Assembly: GCF_025263485.1 (NCBI RefSeq)
Contig: NZ_CP079863.1
Location: 2,294,001 to 2,358,000, forward strand
Direction of reading: 5' to 3'
Source: Mycobacterium sp. SMC-2
GTDB taxonomy: Bacteria; Actinomycetota; Actinomycetes; Mycobacteriales; Mycobacteriaceae
DNA: 64,000 bases
Shown piece after piece: positions 1-7,811 of the stretch. How positions within the stretch are numbered: the stretch's first letter is position 1; each line of letters begins with the position of its first letter. The notes under the pieces were generated by a model. It was not told where the DNA came from. It saw nothing but the letters and a program-made list of their open reading frames with translations, and ran no database searches. The position numbers and the translations under genes were made by a program.

Positions 1-11
1 CCAGCAGGGGG

Positions 12-1004
12 TTGGCATTAGTGATTGAAAGCGAGAGTGCTGGAGTGACCGCGGGCACCGAAGTCGGCAAGCTCGGATTCGTCCACTCCGCACTCATCTA
101 CCAATCCCAGCAGGAGTACATCGATTTCGTGACCCGCTTCGTCAGCGACGGGTTGGCGATGGACGAGGCGGTGATGGTCGCGGTGCCGTCCGACAAGTTG
201 GCGTTGCTTGACGACGCGCTGCCCGGGTTGCCGGCCGATCTGCAAATGGTCGACATCACTGAGATCGCCCGCAACCCGAGCCGGCTCATGGCGATGGAGG
301 GGTCTTTCGTCGACGACCACCCCGACCAACGGGTGCGCATCGTCAGTCAACTCGCCTGGCCCGGCCGCACCGAGGAGGAACTGGTGGCCTGTGTGGAGCA
401 CGAGGCGCTGGTGAACACCGCCATGGACGGCTACCAGGTGACCGGTTTGTGCCTGTACGACGGCAGTCGGCTCGACGACGACGTGCTGGCGGACGCGCGC
501 GCGACGCACCCCTTGCTGTGGCGGGGCGGCGCGCTGCACCGCAGCGCGGAGTATGCGCCCGATGCCGCCCTGCGGCGCTGCAACCGGCCGCTGCCCGCTA
601 ACCCGGGGGCCGTCACCTACACCGTCAGGAAGTCGGCGGACCTCAGCCCCGCGCGGTCGTTCGCTACCGACTACGCCGGGTGGGTCGGGTTGTCCGAGGA
701 CGGAATCGAGGACCTGCAGTTGGTCGCCACCGAGCTGGCCAGCAACAGCTTGATGTACACCGACGGCGCCTGCCAGCTCGCGTTCTGGCGGGACGACGGA
801 TACCTGGTGTGCGAGGCACGCGACACCGGATGCTTCGAGGATCCGCTGGTGGGCCGGATGGACCCGGGGCCGCGCGGCCCCGCCAGCCGCGGCCTGTACC
901 TGGTCAACGCCGTCTCGGACCTGGTGCGCACCCACACCACCGCGAGCGGGACGACGATCCAGGCTTACCTCCGGTTCGATCCGTCGGCCGGGCCTACTGG
1001 GTAA
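12..1004 (+). CDS. MEDS-domain / HATPase anti-sigma regulatory protein (RsbA-like)
   Basis: The N-terminal part (about residues 18-175) reads as a MEDS (DcmR-type sensory) domain, and the C-terminal part (about 205-320) as a compact GHKL ATPase of the anti-sigma/RsbW type, with an ELASNS N-box and an RGLYLV segment. There is no phospho-acceptor histidine domain. Proteins of this build control alternative sigma factors by partner switching; which sigma factor is unknown. The TTG at 12 is used here, but a GTG at 21 has better spacing from the AGGGGG run at 6-11, so the protein may start three codons later. No partner anti-anti-sigma gene lies downstream in this window. Confidence 0.8.
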   Translation: MALVIESESAGVTAGTEVGKLGFVHSALIYQSQQEYIDFVTRFVSDGLAMDEAVMVAVPSDKLALLDDALPGLPADLQMVDITEIARNPSRLMAMEGSFVDDHPDQRVRIVSQLAWPGRTEEELVACVEHEALVNTAMDGYQVTGLCLYDGSRLDDDVLADARATHPLLWRGGALHRSAEYAPDAALRRCNRPLPANPGAVTYTVRKSADLSPARSFATDYAGWVGLSEDGIEDLQLVATELASNSLMYTDGACQLAFWRDDGYLVCEARDTGCFEDPLVGRMDPGPRGPASRGLYLVNAVSDLVRTHTTASGTTIQAYLRFDPSAGPTG

Positions 1005-1069
1005 AACGCAAGCAACCCCCGGGAACCGTCCCCCACGCTGCGGTCCCTAGGGTTGCCCGTCTTAATCAG

Positions 1070-1243
1070 CTAGACGCAGATCCCAAGCGCGCTGACTACA
1101 CAACCGCCGCTGGTGGCCCCACCGACGAGTCCTCCGCTGCCAGCCGCCGATGAAGCACATCCTGTCGGGAGTAATAACACCGCGGCCACCCCGGTGGCCG
1201 CCGCTGCAGTTTTCAGGGCTTTCGTAGCGCTTTTCGCCTGCAT
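1070..1243 (-). CDS. small putative lipoprotein, 57 aa
   Basis: This is a short reading frame whose ATG at 1243 follows a weak AGCAGG ribosome site. Residues 1-28 form a lysine-containing n-region (K4, K8, K11) and an Ala/Leu/Val core, followed by a PTGC lipobox with the acceptor cysteine at 29. The mature part is Gly/Ser/Ala-rich with two further cysteines near the end. I do not recognise a family. The same frame stays open upstream into the end of the IS21 element (to 1375), but the signal peptide at Met-1243 argues for the short form. It lies convergent to the MEDS gene. The insertion sequence ends about 78 bp upstream of its start, so its native promoter may have been displaced. Confidence 0.5.
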   Translation of the reverse strand: MQAKSATKALKTAAAATGVAAVLLLPTGCASSAAGSGGLVGGATSGGCVVSALGICV

Positions 1244-1321
1244 GATGAGCCTGCTTTCATCATTCTTTTGAGGGGTTGTTGCACAGCCGTTCAACGACCG
1301 TTGCCCCGGCCCAATGTCGGC

Positions 1322-1431
1322 TGCCAGGAATAAGGGACCAGCTCGGCGCCGGTTTTGCCATGAGCATGGGACCACCCGATTGCCAGTGATGGGACCATCT
1401 GGCTAGCTGTTTTGCCAGTTATGGGACCACC
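1322..1431. repeat. IS21 left end: four transposase-site repeats
   Basis: Copies begin with TGCCA at 1322, 1356, 1381 and 1413, and each ends in GGGACCA. The copies at 1381 and 1413 are two bases shorter in the middle. The 1356 copy matches the inner right-end copy over 22 bp, including the preceding GTTT. Confidence 0.8.
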
Positions 1432-1480
1432 CCGGCGTGGCGTTGGGGGCTTCCGGTTGCTCGGCCGCTGTATTGGCCGA

Positions 1481-3031
1481 ATGAGCTACCGGGAGGTGTC
1501 GGTGATCGAAGTCAGGGAGATGCTGCGGTTGTGGCTGCAGGGTCATGGGTTGCGCGAGGTGGCCCGGTTATCGGGCACGGACCGCAAAACGGTGCGCCGG
1601 TATGTGGACCGCGCCCGCGCGTGCGGGCTGGACCGTGACGGCGACGGGTGTCAGTTGACCGACGAGCTGTTGGCGGCGGTGATCGCCGGCGTGCGGCCGA
1701 GTCGGCCCAACGGCAAGAGCCAGGCCTGGGAGACCATCGCCGCCCAGCACGAGCAGATCAAGGCGTGGCTGAAGCAAGACTTGACTCTGACGAAGGTGCA
1801 CACGCTGCTTGGGCGTCGGGGCGTGGTGGTGTCGTATCGAACGTTGCATCGCTATGCCACAACGGAATTGGGGTTCGGGATTCGGCAGGCCACGGTGCCG
1901 GTGGCCGATTGCGAGCCCGGTGCTGAACTGCAGGTCGATTTCGGTCGGCTCGGAATGCTCACTGATGCCGCGGATGGCCGCCGGCGGGTAGTGCAGGGGT
2001 TGATCTTCACTGCGGTGTATTCGCGGCACATGTTCGTCTGGCCGACCTACCGGCAGACGCTTCACGAGGTGATCGCCGGGTTTGAGGCCGCGTGGGCATT
2101 CTTCGGCGGGGTGTTCGCGGTGGCGATCCCCGACAACATGAAGGCCATCGTCGACAAGGCTGATGCGACCGATCCGAAACTTAATGACGCCTTCCGCGAA
2201 TACGCTCAGGCGCGGGGCTTCGTCGTGGACCCCACCCGCATCCGCAGCCCGCGCGACAAGCCTAGGGTTGAGCGCTGTGTCCAATATGTTCGGTCGAATT
2301 TCTTTGCTGGAGAAGACTTTCGGAATCTGAGTGACTGCCGGGCACGAGCCGAGCAGTGGTGTGGGCAGGTGGCGGGGATGCGGATACACGGCACCACTCG
2401 GCTGCGCCCGGCCGAGGTATTCGCCACCGACGAGCTACCCCACCTCAAACCGGCACCCGACGAGGTGTTCGACATCCCGACCTGGAGCCGGCCCAAGGTG
2501 GCTCCCGATCGGCACGTGCAGGTCGCCAAGGCGCTCTACAGCGTTCCCGGTGAGCTGATTGGGCGCCGGCTGGATGCCCGGGTGGATGCGCGCACGGTGA
2601 AGCTGTATTGGCGCGGTGAGCTGATCAAGGTCCATCCGGTCATGGCGCCAGGACGCCGCCATACCGACCCCGCTGATCTACCGGCCGAGGTGTCGGTCTA
2701 TGCGATGCGAGATATCAACACCTTGCAGCGCAAGGCATCCGCACACGGGCAGCATGTCGGCGCCTACGCGGCGGCGGTGCTGGAGCATCCGCTGCCGTGG
2801 ACCAAGATGCGCCAGGTCTACCGACTCCTGGGACTGGTGCGCCGCCACGGCGCCGACGCGGTCGATGACGCCTGCCAGCGCGCGCTGGACGCCGAGGTCA
2901 TCGACGTCGGGCTGATCGAGCGCATGCTTACCCGCGGTGCCGGCGCACAGCTGCCGCTGATCCCGAACCCGCCGCAGGCGTCGCGGTTCGTCCGCGCGGC
3001 CACCGACTTCGCGGTGCGCAGGCCCTCATGA
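1481..3031 (+). CDS. istA: IS21-family transposase IstA
   Basis: This is the DDE-type transposase that, with IstB, moves the element by cut-and-paste or co-integrate formation. The N-terminus has a helix-turn-helix for end binding (about residues 12-45). The rve/integrase core carries the catalytic triad: D of VDFG near 1937, D of PDNMK near 2132, and E of RVERC near 2270, 46 residues after the second Asp. The frame is open back to a TTG at 1412, but that lies inside the end repeats, so I prefer the ATG at 1481 (516 aa), which is near the usual family length. The stop overlaps the istB start by 4 bp (ATGA), so the two are translationally coupled. Confidence 0.9.
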   Translation: MSYREVSVIEVREMLRLWLQGHGLREVARLSGTDRKTVRRYVDRARACGLDRDGDGCQLTDELLAAVIAGVRPSRPNGKSQAWETIAAQHEQIKAWLKQDLTLTKVHTLLGRRGVVVSYRTLHRYATTELGFGIRQATVPVADCEPGAELQVDFGRLGMLTDAADGRRRVVQGLIFTAVYSRHMFVWPTYRQTLHEVIAGFEAAWAFFGGVFAVAIPDNMKAIVDKADATDPKLNDAFREYAQARGFVVDPTRIRSPRDKPRVERCVQYVRSNFFAGEDFRNLSDCRARAEQWCGQVAGMRIHGTTRLRPAEVFATDELPHLKPAPDEVFDIPTWSRPKVAPDRHVQVAKALYSVPGELIGRRLDARVDARTVKLYWRGELIKVHPVMAPGRRHTDPADLPAEVSVYAMRDINTLQRKASAHGQHVGAYAAAVLEHPLPWTKMRQVYRLLGLVRRHGADAVDDACQRALDAEVIDVGLIERMLTRGAGAQLPLIPNPPQASRFVRAATDFAVRRPS

Positions 3032-3843
3032 GCACAACCCGCCGCCCCGATGCCACCCCCGCGGTCAAGCCGATCGAGGTGTCTGCAGACCTCAAAGCGC
3101 TGATGCGCCGCCTCAAGCTCGGCCGCCTGCTCGACACCCTGCCCGAACGGCTCGCGCTGGCACGATCGAATCGGCTGCCACACCACGACTTCCTGGAAAT
3201 GCTGCTAGCCGATGAGGTCACCCGCCGCGACCGCGAGTCCGCCGCCCGCCGCGCCAAGACAGCACAATTGGATCCGCAGATGCAGCTGCAGGCCTGGGAT
3301 GACACCGCCGCGGTCAGCTACGACCGCCAACTATGGGCAGAGTTGACCTCGCTGCGGTTTCTGGCCGACGCCTACAACGTGCTCATCATGGGACCGGTCG
3401 GAGTCGGAAAAACGTTCCTGGCCAACGCATTAGGCCACATCGCCGTGCGACGTCACCACAGCGTGCATACCGAACGCGCCGACAAACTGTTCAAACGCCT
3501 CCGCGGAGCACGGCTAGACGGCAGCTATGAAGACGAGATGCGCAAACTACACCGCGTCGAGCTGCTCATCATCGATGACCTCGCGTTGCACCGGCTTGAG
3601 GCCACCGAGACCAATGACTTCTACGAGCTCATCGTGGAACGCCACCGCACCGCATCAACGGTCATCACCAGCAACCGCGAACCACCGGAGATCCTCACCA
3701 TGATGGCCGACCCACTCCTGGCCCAGTCGGCGATGGACCGGCTCCAATCCGCGGCCTACGAACTCGTCGTCGAGGGCGAGTCCTACCGGCAACGCCAGAA
3801 ACCCCGTCCTCGAAAGCCGGTCAATTCGGACCAGCCGAATTGA
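3028..3843 (+). CDS. istB: IS21-family helper ATPase IstB
   Basis: This is an AAA+ ATPase that assembles on target DNA and licenses IstA. At 271 aa it is close to family length. Walker A (GPVGVGKT) lies at about residues 114-121 and Walker B (LLIIDDLAL) at about 177-185. A sensor-1 asparagine sits in the TSNREP segment. The coding sequence is intact and overlaps istA by 4 bp. A basic Arg/Lys/Pro tail ends just before the right terminal repeats. Confidence 0.92.
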   Translation: MSTTRRPDATPAVKPIEVSADLKALMRRLKLGRLLDTLPERLALARSNRLPHHDFLEMLLADEVTRRDRESAARRAKTAQLDPQMQLQAWDDTAAVSYDRQLWAELTSLRFLADAYNVLIMGPVGVGKTFLANALGHIAVRRHHSVHTERADKLFKRLRGARLDGSYEDEMRKLHRVELLIIDDLALHRLEATETNDFYELIVERHRTASTVITSNREPPEILTMMADPLLAQSAMDRLQSAAYELVVEGESYRQRQKPRPRKPVNSDQPN

Positions 3844-3898
3844 CCAGCAGCCAGGTCATCAGTCACCATCACCCCACGGCCAGCAACCGGAAACAACC

Positions 3899-3941
3899 GG
3901 TCCCATGCTCATGGCAAAACGGTGGTCCCATCACCCTGGCA
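3899..3941. repeat. IS21 right end: two inverted transposase-site repeats
   Basis: Read on the minus strand, TGCCAGGG...GGGACCACC starts at 3941 and a second copy, TGCCATGAGCATGGGACC, starts at 3916. They are the inverse of the left-end repeats at 1322 and 1356. Confidence 0.8.
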
Positions 3942-4056
3942 AGCGACACCAATACCCACCGGAAAGCCCGCCTAAACTCGAATTCCAGATTTATTTCGGA
4001 AACCTTTGCATCCCGGCGCTGGGGCCGAAGTTGCACGTCAGGCCTGTGGGCGGCTA
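3942..4056. other. short gene-free stretch right of the IS21 element
   Basis: No convincing coding sequence is present. The first half is AT-richer than the surroundings (an AATTCCAGATTTATTT-like segment near 3980) and could hold the promoter of the leader and LeuA-domain unit that follows. If the IS brought in outward transcription from the istAB promoter, it would enter here. Confidence 0.35.
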
Positions 4057-4119
4057 ATGTCGTCGCTCGTGCGTCTTCTCGAGCGTGCAGTAGTAGCGAG
4101 CACCCGCAGCGGGGTCTGA
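4057..4119 (+). CDS. 20-residue leader peptide, Val/Leu-rich
   Basis: An ATG at 4057 opens a 20-codon frame that stops at TGA 4117-4119, 75 bp before the LeuA-domain gene. The peptide holds four Val and three Leu in runs (LVRLLERAVVAS) and ends STRSGV. The stop codon lies in the loop of a hairpin. A short branched-chain-rich frame overlapping alternative hairpins upstream of a gene related to leucine synthesis is the usual design of a ribosome-mediated attenuator. There is no strong ribosome site before the ATG. The frame is seen directly; its role is inferred. Confidence 0.5.
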   Translation: MSSLVRLLERAVVASTRSGV

Positions 4120-4179
4120 CCTAGACCGACCCCCCGCTGTGGGTCGGAAGCTACTGCCGTCGGTCAATCTCTCTGACCG
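4087..4179 (+). promoter_or_regulatory. candidate attenuator: competing hairpins in the leader
   Basis: Several mutually exclusive pairings are visible. (A) GGTCT 4113-4117 pairs with AGACC 4123-4127, inside a larger stem of CAGCGGGGTC 4107-4116 with GACCCC/GCTG 4128-4139. (B) CCGACCC 4126-4132 pairs with GGGTCGG 4141-4147. (C) A long-range GCAGTAG 4087-4093 pairs with CTACTGC 4151-4157. (D) CGGTCA 4161-4166 pairs with TGACCG 4174-4179, just upstream of the AGAAG ribosome site. Stems A and B share bases and cannot coexist. A ribosome paused in the leader would block A and C. There is no U-run, so control would be at translation start or Rho-dependent. Confidence 0.45.
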
Positions 4180-4194
4180 AAGAAGACCGGCACA

Positions 4195-4689
4195 ATGACT
4201 CTTTCCTTTACGGAACCGGGCCCTGCGCACCAATGCGTCGCCGCAGCCTGGTTCGCCCAGCAGTTCGGCGCCGCGCTGCCCCGCGGTCTGCGCGAGCAGG
4301 CGGCTGCGATGACCTGGGAGCGTTTCGTCGCGACCTACAGCCCCACGGCCGGCCCCGTCCGCTTGCGCAACTGGGCGTGCACCGACACCGACCGACGGCT
4401 GGGGCCGCAGCCGCGCAACTTCCGGGCCATGATCGCCGTCGGCGATCGCATCAGCACGGCAACCGCCGCCGCCAGCGGCCCAATCGCGGCACTCAGCGCG
4501 ATGCTGCACGAGCGCGGAATCCCGGTGGAGATCCTCAAGTTTCATCAGCTGCGCTCGGCCGGGCACACCGCCACGTTCGTCTGCGGCAGCGACGGGGCCC
4601 GCATGGAATGGGCGATGGGCTGGTGCGAGGATCCGACACAGTCGGCATTGCGCGCGGTGATCGCGTGCGCCAACCGGCTGATCGCCTAG
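4195..4689 (+). CDS. stand-alone LeuA-type allosteric (dimerisation) domain protein
   Basis: The 164-aa protein has no TIM barrel. Its C-terminal two thirds match the regulatory domain at the end of 2-isopropylmalate synthase: an ATAAASGPIAAL segment (residues 85-96), a middle strand with VEILKFHQLRSAGHTA, and a final ATTEQ-like SALRAVIACANR helix. In LeuA this domain binds leucine and shuts the enzyme off. A free copy could sense leucine and act on LeuA or another partner, or be a diverged homodimer with another ligand. It follows a structured leader with a branched-chain-rich peptide, which supports a link to leucine. It is convergent with cyp136 across a 17-bp inverted repeat. Confidence 0.75.
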   Translation: MTLSFTEPGPAHQCVAAAWFAQQFGAALPRGLREQAAAMTWERFVATYSPTAGPVRLRNWACTDTDRRLGPQPRNFRAMIAVGDRISTATAAASGPIAALSAMLHERGIPVEILKFHQLRSAGHTATFVCGSDGARMEWAMGWCEDPTQSALRAVIACANRLIA

Positions 4690-4699
4690 TTCGAGTTGC

Positions 4700-4757
4700 C
4701 GAGCAGACGCAAAATCGCATGCCAAGCAGCCGCACGGCGAGATTTTGCGTCTGCTCG
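4700..4757. terminator. 17-bp inverted repeat between convergent genes
   Basis: CGAGCAGACGCAAAATC (4700-4716) is perfectly repeated in inverse at 4741-4757 with a 24-base spacer. It sits between the stops of the LeuA-domain gene and cyp136 and would form a long hairpin in either transcript. It is a plausible bidirectional terminator without a U-tract, or a small dispersed repeat. Confidence 0.55.
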
Positions 4758-4765
4758 CGACAAGA

Positions 4766-6244
4766 TCACAGCGGGCGCAGCACGATCGGCATGCCGTCCA
4801 TCGGTATCGGCATGCCGCCGTAGTCCCAGTGCGGCTGGTAGCCGGGCCGGGCCAGCTCCAGCCGGTAGCGGCGCAGCAGCCGGTGCACGACGGTCTTGAC
4901 CTCCAGCTGACCGAACACCATGCCGATGCACTTGTGCGCTCCACCACCGAACGGCGCGAAGGCATACCGATGTTTCTTGTGCTCGGAGCGCGGCTCGGCG
5001 AAGCGCTCGGGATCGAATTTGTCCGGGTCCGTCCACAATTCGGGCAGGCGGTGGTTCATGCCGGGCCAGATGGTGATGTTGGTCCCGGCGGGGATGTAGT
5101 ACCCCAGCAGCTCGGTGTCACGGATGGCCTGCCGCATGTTGAACGGCAGCGGAGTCACCATGCGCAGGGACTCGTTCATGATCAGTTCGAGCGTCTCCAG
5201 CTTCTCCAGCGCCTCGATGTCCAGCGGTCCGTCGCCGAGTCGGGCCGACTCCTCACGCGCCCGCTCCTGCCACTCCGGGTTGGCGGCCATGTTGTAGACC
5301 ATCGTGGTGGTCGTCGACGTCGACGTGTCGTGGGCGGCCATCATCAGGAAGATCATGTGGTTGACGATGTCTTCGTCGGTGAAGCTGTTGCCGTCCTCGT
5401 CTTCCGTGTGGCAGAGCACGGTGAGCATGTCGTTGCCGGTGGCGTGGCGCCGCTCCCGGACCCGCTCGATGAAGTAGTCCTCGAGCAGCTTGCGGGCCCG
5501 CAGGCCGCGCCACCACTTGAACGGCGGAAGCGGCTGCCGAATGATCGCGCCGCCCGCGCGCGTCGTGATCGTGAAAGCCTGATTGACCTTGGTGACCAGG
5601 TCGTGGTCGGTGCCCGGCTCGTGTCCCATGAACACCAGCGACGCCACGTCCAGGGTGAGTTCCTTCATCGCCGGGTGGAAAAGGAACCGCGCGTCGTTAG
5701 TCGGCCAGTTGGCGACGATGTCGCTCGCCACCCGGTCGATGTGCTCGACGTAGCCGGTGAGGCGGCCGCGGGTGAAGGCCTCCTGCATGATGCGCCGGTG
5801 ATACAGGTGCTCTTCGAAGTCCAGCATCATCAGGCCGCGGTTGAAGAACGGGCCGATCACCGGGTGCCAGCCCTTTTGCGAGAAGTCCTTGTTCTTGTTG
5901 GAGAACACCGCCTGGGTGGCGTCGGGCCCCAGCGCGGTGACCGCGGGCATGATCGGCGAGTCGAGGAAGTGCAGGGGGCCGCGGGTGCGATACAGGTGCA
6001 GCGCGTAGTCCGGCCCGCCCCGGAACATCTCGATGATGTGGCCCAGGATCGGGAGGCCGGCGTCACCCAGAACGGGCTTGAGGCCGCTGCCGGCGGGCGG
6101 TTCGGCCAGGACTTTGGTGTCCCACTCGTGGGCAAGTAGCCGCTTTTCGACCGCACCCATCCCCGGGATGGTGTTCAGCGTCGGGGTGAACCGGCGCCGC
6201 GCCTGGTCCAGCAGGTACTGCGGGGTGCTGATCGTGGCGGTCAC
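4766..6244 (-). CDS. cyp136: cytochrome P450, CYP136 family
   Basis: This P450 mono-oxygenase has all family landmarks: the I-helix AAHDTST, the K-helix ExxR (NESLR), the PERF motif after the meander, and the heme loop FGGGAHKCIG with the cysteine thiolate. Sequence and neighbours match M. tuberculosis Rv3059 (CYP136); its substrate is not known to me. The frame runs up to 6352, but the GTG at 6244 follows AAAGGA and gives an N-terminus like the known protein (about 492 aa). It is divergent from a TetR gene at 7845, as in M. tuberculosis, but here an IS110 element lies between them. Confidence 0.9.
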   Translation of the reverse strand: MTATISTPQYLLDQARRRFTPTLNTIPGMGAVEKRLLAHEWDTKVLAEPPAGSGLKPVLGDAGLPILGHIIEMFRGGPDYALHLYRTRGPLHFLDSPIMPAVTALGPDATQAVFSNKNKDFSQKGWHPVIGPFFNRGLMMLDFEEHLYHRRIMQEAFTRGRLTGYVEHIDRVASDIVANWPTNDARFLFHPAMKELTLDVASLVFMGHEPGTDHDLVTKVNQAFTITTRAGGAIIRQPLPPFKWWRGLRARKLLEDYFIERVRERRHATGNDMLTVLCHTEDEDGNSFTDEDIVNHMIFLMMAAHDTSTSTTTTMVYNMAANPEWQERAREESARLGDGPLDIEALEKLETLELIMNESLRMVTPLPFNMRQAIRDTELLGYYIPAGTNITIWPGMNHRLPELWTDPDKFDPERFAEPRSEHKKHRYAFAPFGGGAHKCIGMVFGQLEVKTVVHRLLRRYRLELARPGYQPHWDYGGMPIPMDGMPIVLRPL

Positions 6245-6343
6245 TAGGGCACCATCCTTTCGGCGGATGTCTGATGGGCATTCGTTGAAGGGACTCGGCG
6301 GGGGCCGAGGTGACGGCCAGTGGTGGTCGCTCGTTGAGGGCCT

Positions 6344-7737
6344 GTATGACACCGCCGCCCTCGGTCCTCCCGGGGTCGCAGACCGGCATCAGGAAGACGC
6401 GCCGCAGAGCGCCAGTTAGTGACCGTCCGGTGGTCGATCCCCTCGCCGCGTCGTCGCTGCCAAGTTGAGGAGATCCGTTGCCGGAAGACACCACAGGAAT
6501 TATCTACGTCGGTTTGGACTGGGCCGCTGCCGCACATGCTGTGTGCGTGCTGTCTGCGGTGGGAAAAGTATTGGCACAGTTCATGATTGACCACACTGCG
6601 GAAGGCATTGCCATGCTGATCCGTAGACTCGCCAAGTACGGCGATCCCACCCAGATACACATCGGGATCGAGCGACCCAATGGGCGGTTGGTCGACCTGC
6701 TGCTCGAGGCCGGCCACCCGGTCATCCCGGTATCGCCGAACGCCATCAAAACCTGGCGCGACGGCGAAGTCATCTCCGGCGCTAAGTCCGACGCCGGCGA
6801 CGCACTGGTGATCGCCGAGTACCTGCGACTGCGCCACCACCGACTGCATCCCGTAGCGCCCTACAGTGCTCAGACCAAGGCACTTCGCACGGTAGTGCGC
6901 ACCCGCGATGACATCGTCGCCATGCGGGTATCGGCCACCAACCAACTCAGCGCCTTGCTCGATGACCACTGGCCCGGCGCCAAGGCGATCTTCGCCGATA
7001 TCGAGTCCCCGATCAGCCTGGCGTTCCTGCGCCAGTACCCCACTGCGGGCAGCACATCGCGCCTCGGTGAGAAACGCCTGGCCGCGTTCCTGGCCAAGCA
7101 CGGCTACTCCGGCCGTCGGCCAGCCAGCGAGCTGCTGGGCCGGCTGCGCGCGACCCCGCGGGCACCACCGACCCCACCCTGTCGGTCGCCGTCGCCGACG
7201 CCGTAGGAGCCCTGGTCACCGTGCTGGAGGCCCTCAACAGCGCCGCCAAAACTCTCGACCGCTCCGTCATCGCCCGCCTCGGGAAGCACCCGGACGCCGA
7301 GATCTTCACGTCGCTGCCAAGGTCGGGTCAGATCAACGCCGCCCAGGTGCTCGCCGAGTGGGGCGACTCCCGGGCAGCCTACGACGGACCCGACGCCGTA
7401 GCGGCTCTGGCCGGAGCCACTCCAGTGACCAAAGCCTCCGGCAAACAGCACGCCGTGCACTTCCGCTGGGCCTGCAACAAACGCTTCCGCCGGGCACTGA
7501 CCACCTTCGCCGACAACAGTCGTCACCAAAGTCCTTGGGCCGCCGACATCTACGCCCGAGCCCGCGCTCGCGGACACGACCACCCTCACGCCGTACGTAT
7601 CCTCGCCCGCGCCTGGATCCGCGTCATCTACCGCTGCTGGCACGACCACCGCCCCTACGACCCCAACCTCCACGGCGGAACACAAAGACTGTTGCCACAA
7701 ACAGCCTGAGGTTGACTCAGGAAGTGTCATAGACGCT
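6344..7737 (+). mobile_element. IS110-family element, frameshifted transposase
   Basis: A DEDD-type transposase frame occupies 6478-7709. Possible edges are TATGACAC at 6345 and its inverse GTGTCATA at 7724-7731, with a CT dinucleotide just outside at 6342-6343 and again at 7736-7737; a duplicated dinucleotide core is typical of this family, which has no long terminal repeats. The left non-coding part (about 135 bp before the gene) is longer than the right (about 28 bp), as in the IS110 group whose bridge RNA lies upstream of the gene. The edges are inferred, not proven. Confidence 0.5.
6478..7709 (+). pseudogene. IS110-family transposase with a single frameshift
   Basis: The N-terminal DEDD nuclease half is intact: VGLDWA (D), GIER (E) and KSDAGDA (D and D). 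The C-terminal Tnp20 half, with AGATPVTKASGK carrying the catalytic serine, is also intact but in another frame. The first frame ends at a TAG at 7204-7206. Homology-like sequence (PAGTTDPTLSVAVADAV) continues in the second frame from about 7155, so one base was gained or lost near the CCCC run at 7154-7157. Translation starts at TTG 6478 after a good GAGGAG site. Either the copy is dead, or it needs ribosomal slippage, or there is a base-call error. Confidence 0.75.
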
Positions 7738-7756
7738 CCTTTGCGTTCCCTCCGAG

Positions 7757-7811
7757 GTGACAGCCGTCACTGTCTACTAACCTTCGGAAAAAACTTGACG
7801 GCTGTCAAGTT
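7757..7811. promoter_or_regulatory. two TetR operator palindromes upstream of tetR
   Basis: Site 1 is GTGAC-AGCC-GTCAC at 7757-7770. Site 2 is AACTTGAC-GGCT-GTCAAGTT at 7792-7811. The cores are reverse complements of each other (TGACAGCCGTCA and TGACGGCTGTCA), so they are two copies of one operator. They lie between the IS110 end and the TetR start and are probably bound by that TetR. A lone TGACGGCC half-match lies near 6311 on the cyp136 side. Confidence 0.65.

Larger units (their letters stand above)
1322..3941. mobile_element. IS21-family insertion sequence, complete, about 2.6 kb
   Basis: The element holds istA and istB flanked by ends that start TGCCAGG and finish with its inverse CCTGGCA, agreeing with the TG...CA termini of the IS21 family. 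The left end carries four spaced copies of a TGCCA-N4..9-GGGACCA motif and the right end two inverted copies, which are the multiple transposase-binding repeats typical of this family. Both genes are intact, so the copy may be active. I see no clear target duplication in the bases outside 1322 and 3941, so the exact edges could be off by a few bases or the flanks may have changed since insertion. Confidence 0.85.

Noticed and set aside
3840..4124. 94-codon frame after istB running through the IS right end
   Set aside because: It crosses the terminal repeats and the leader region, has atypical composition and no family resemblance. The 20-codon frame inside is in a different frame and better supported.
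4745..6139. 464-codon frame opposite cyp136
   Set aside because: An antisense shadow of a highly conserved P450 in GC-rich DNA; no ribosome site and low-complexity Arg/Gly/Val content.
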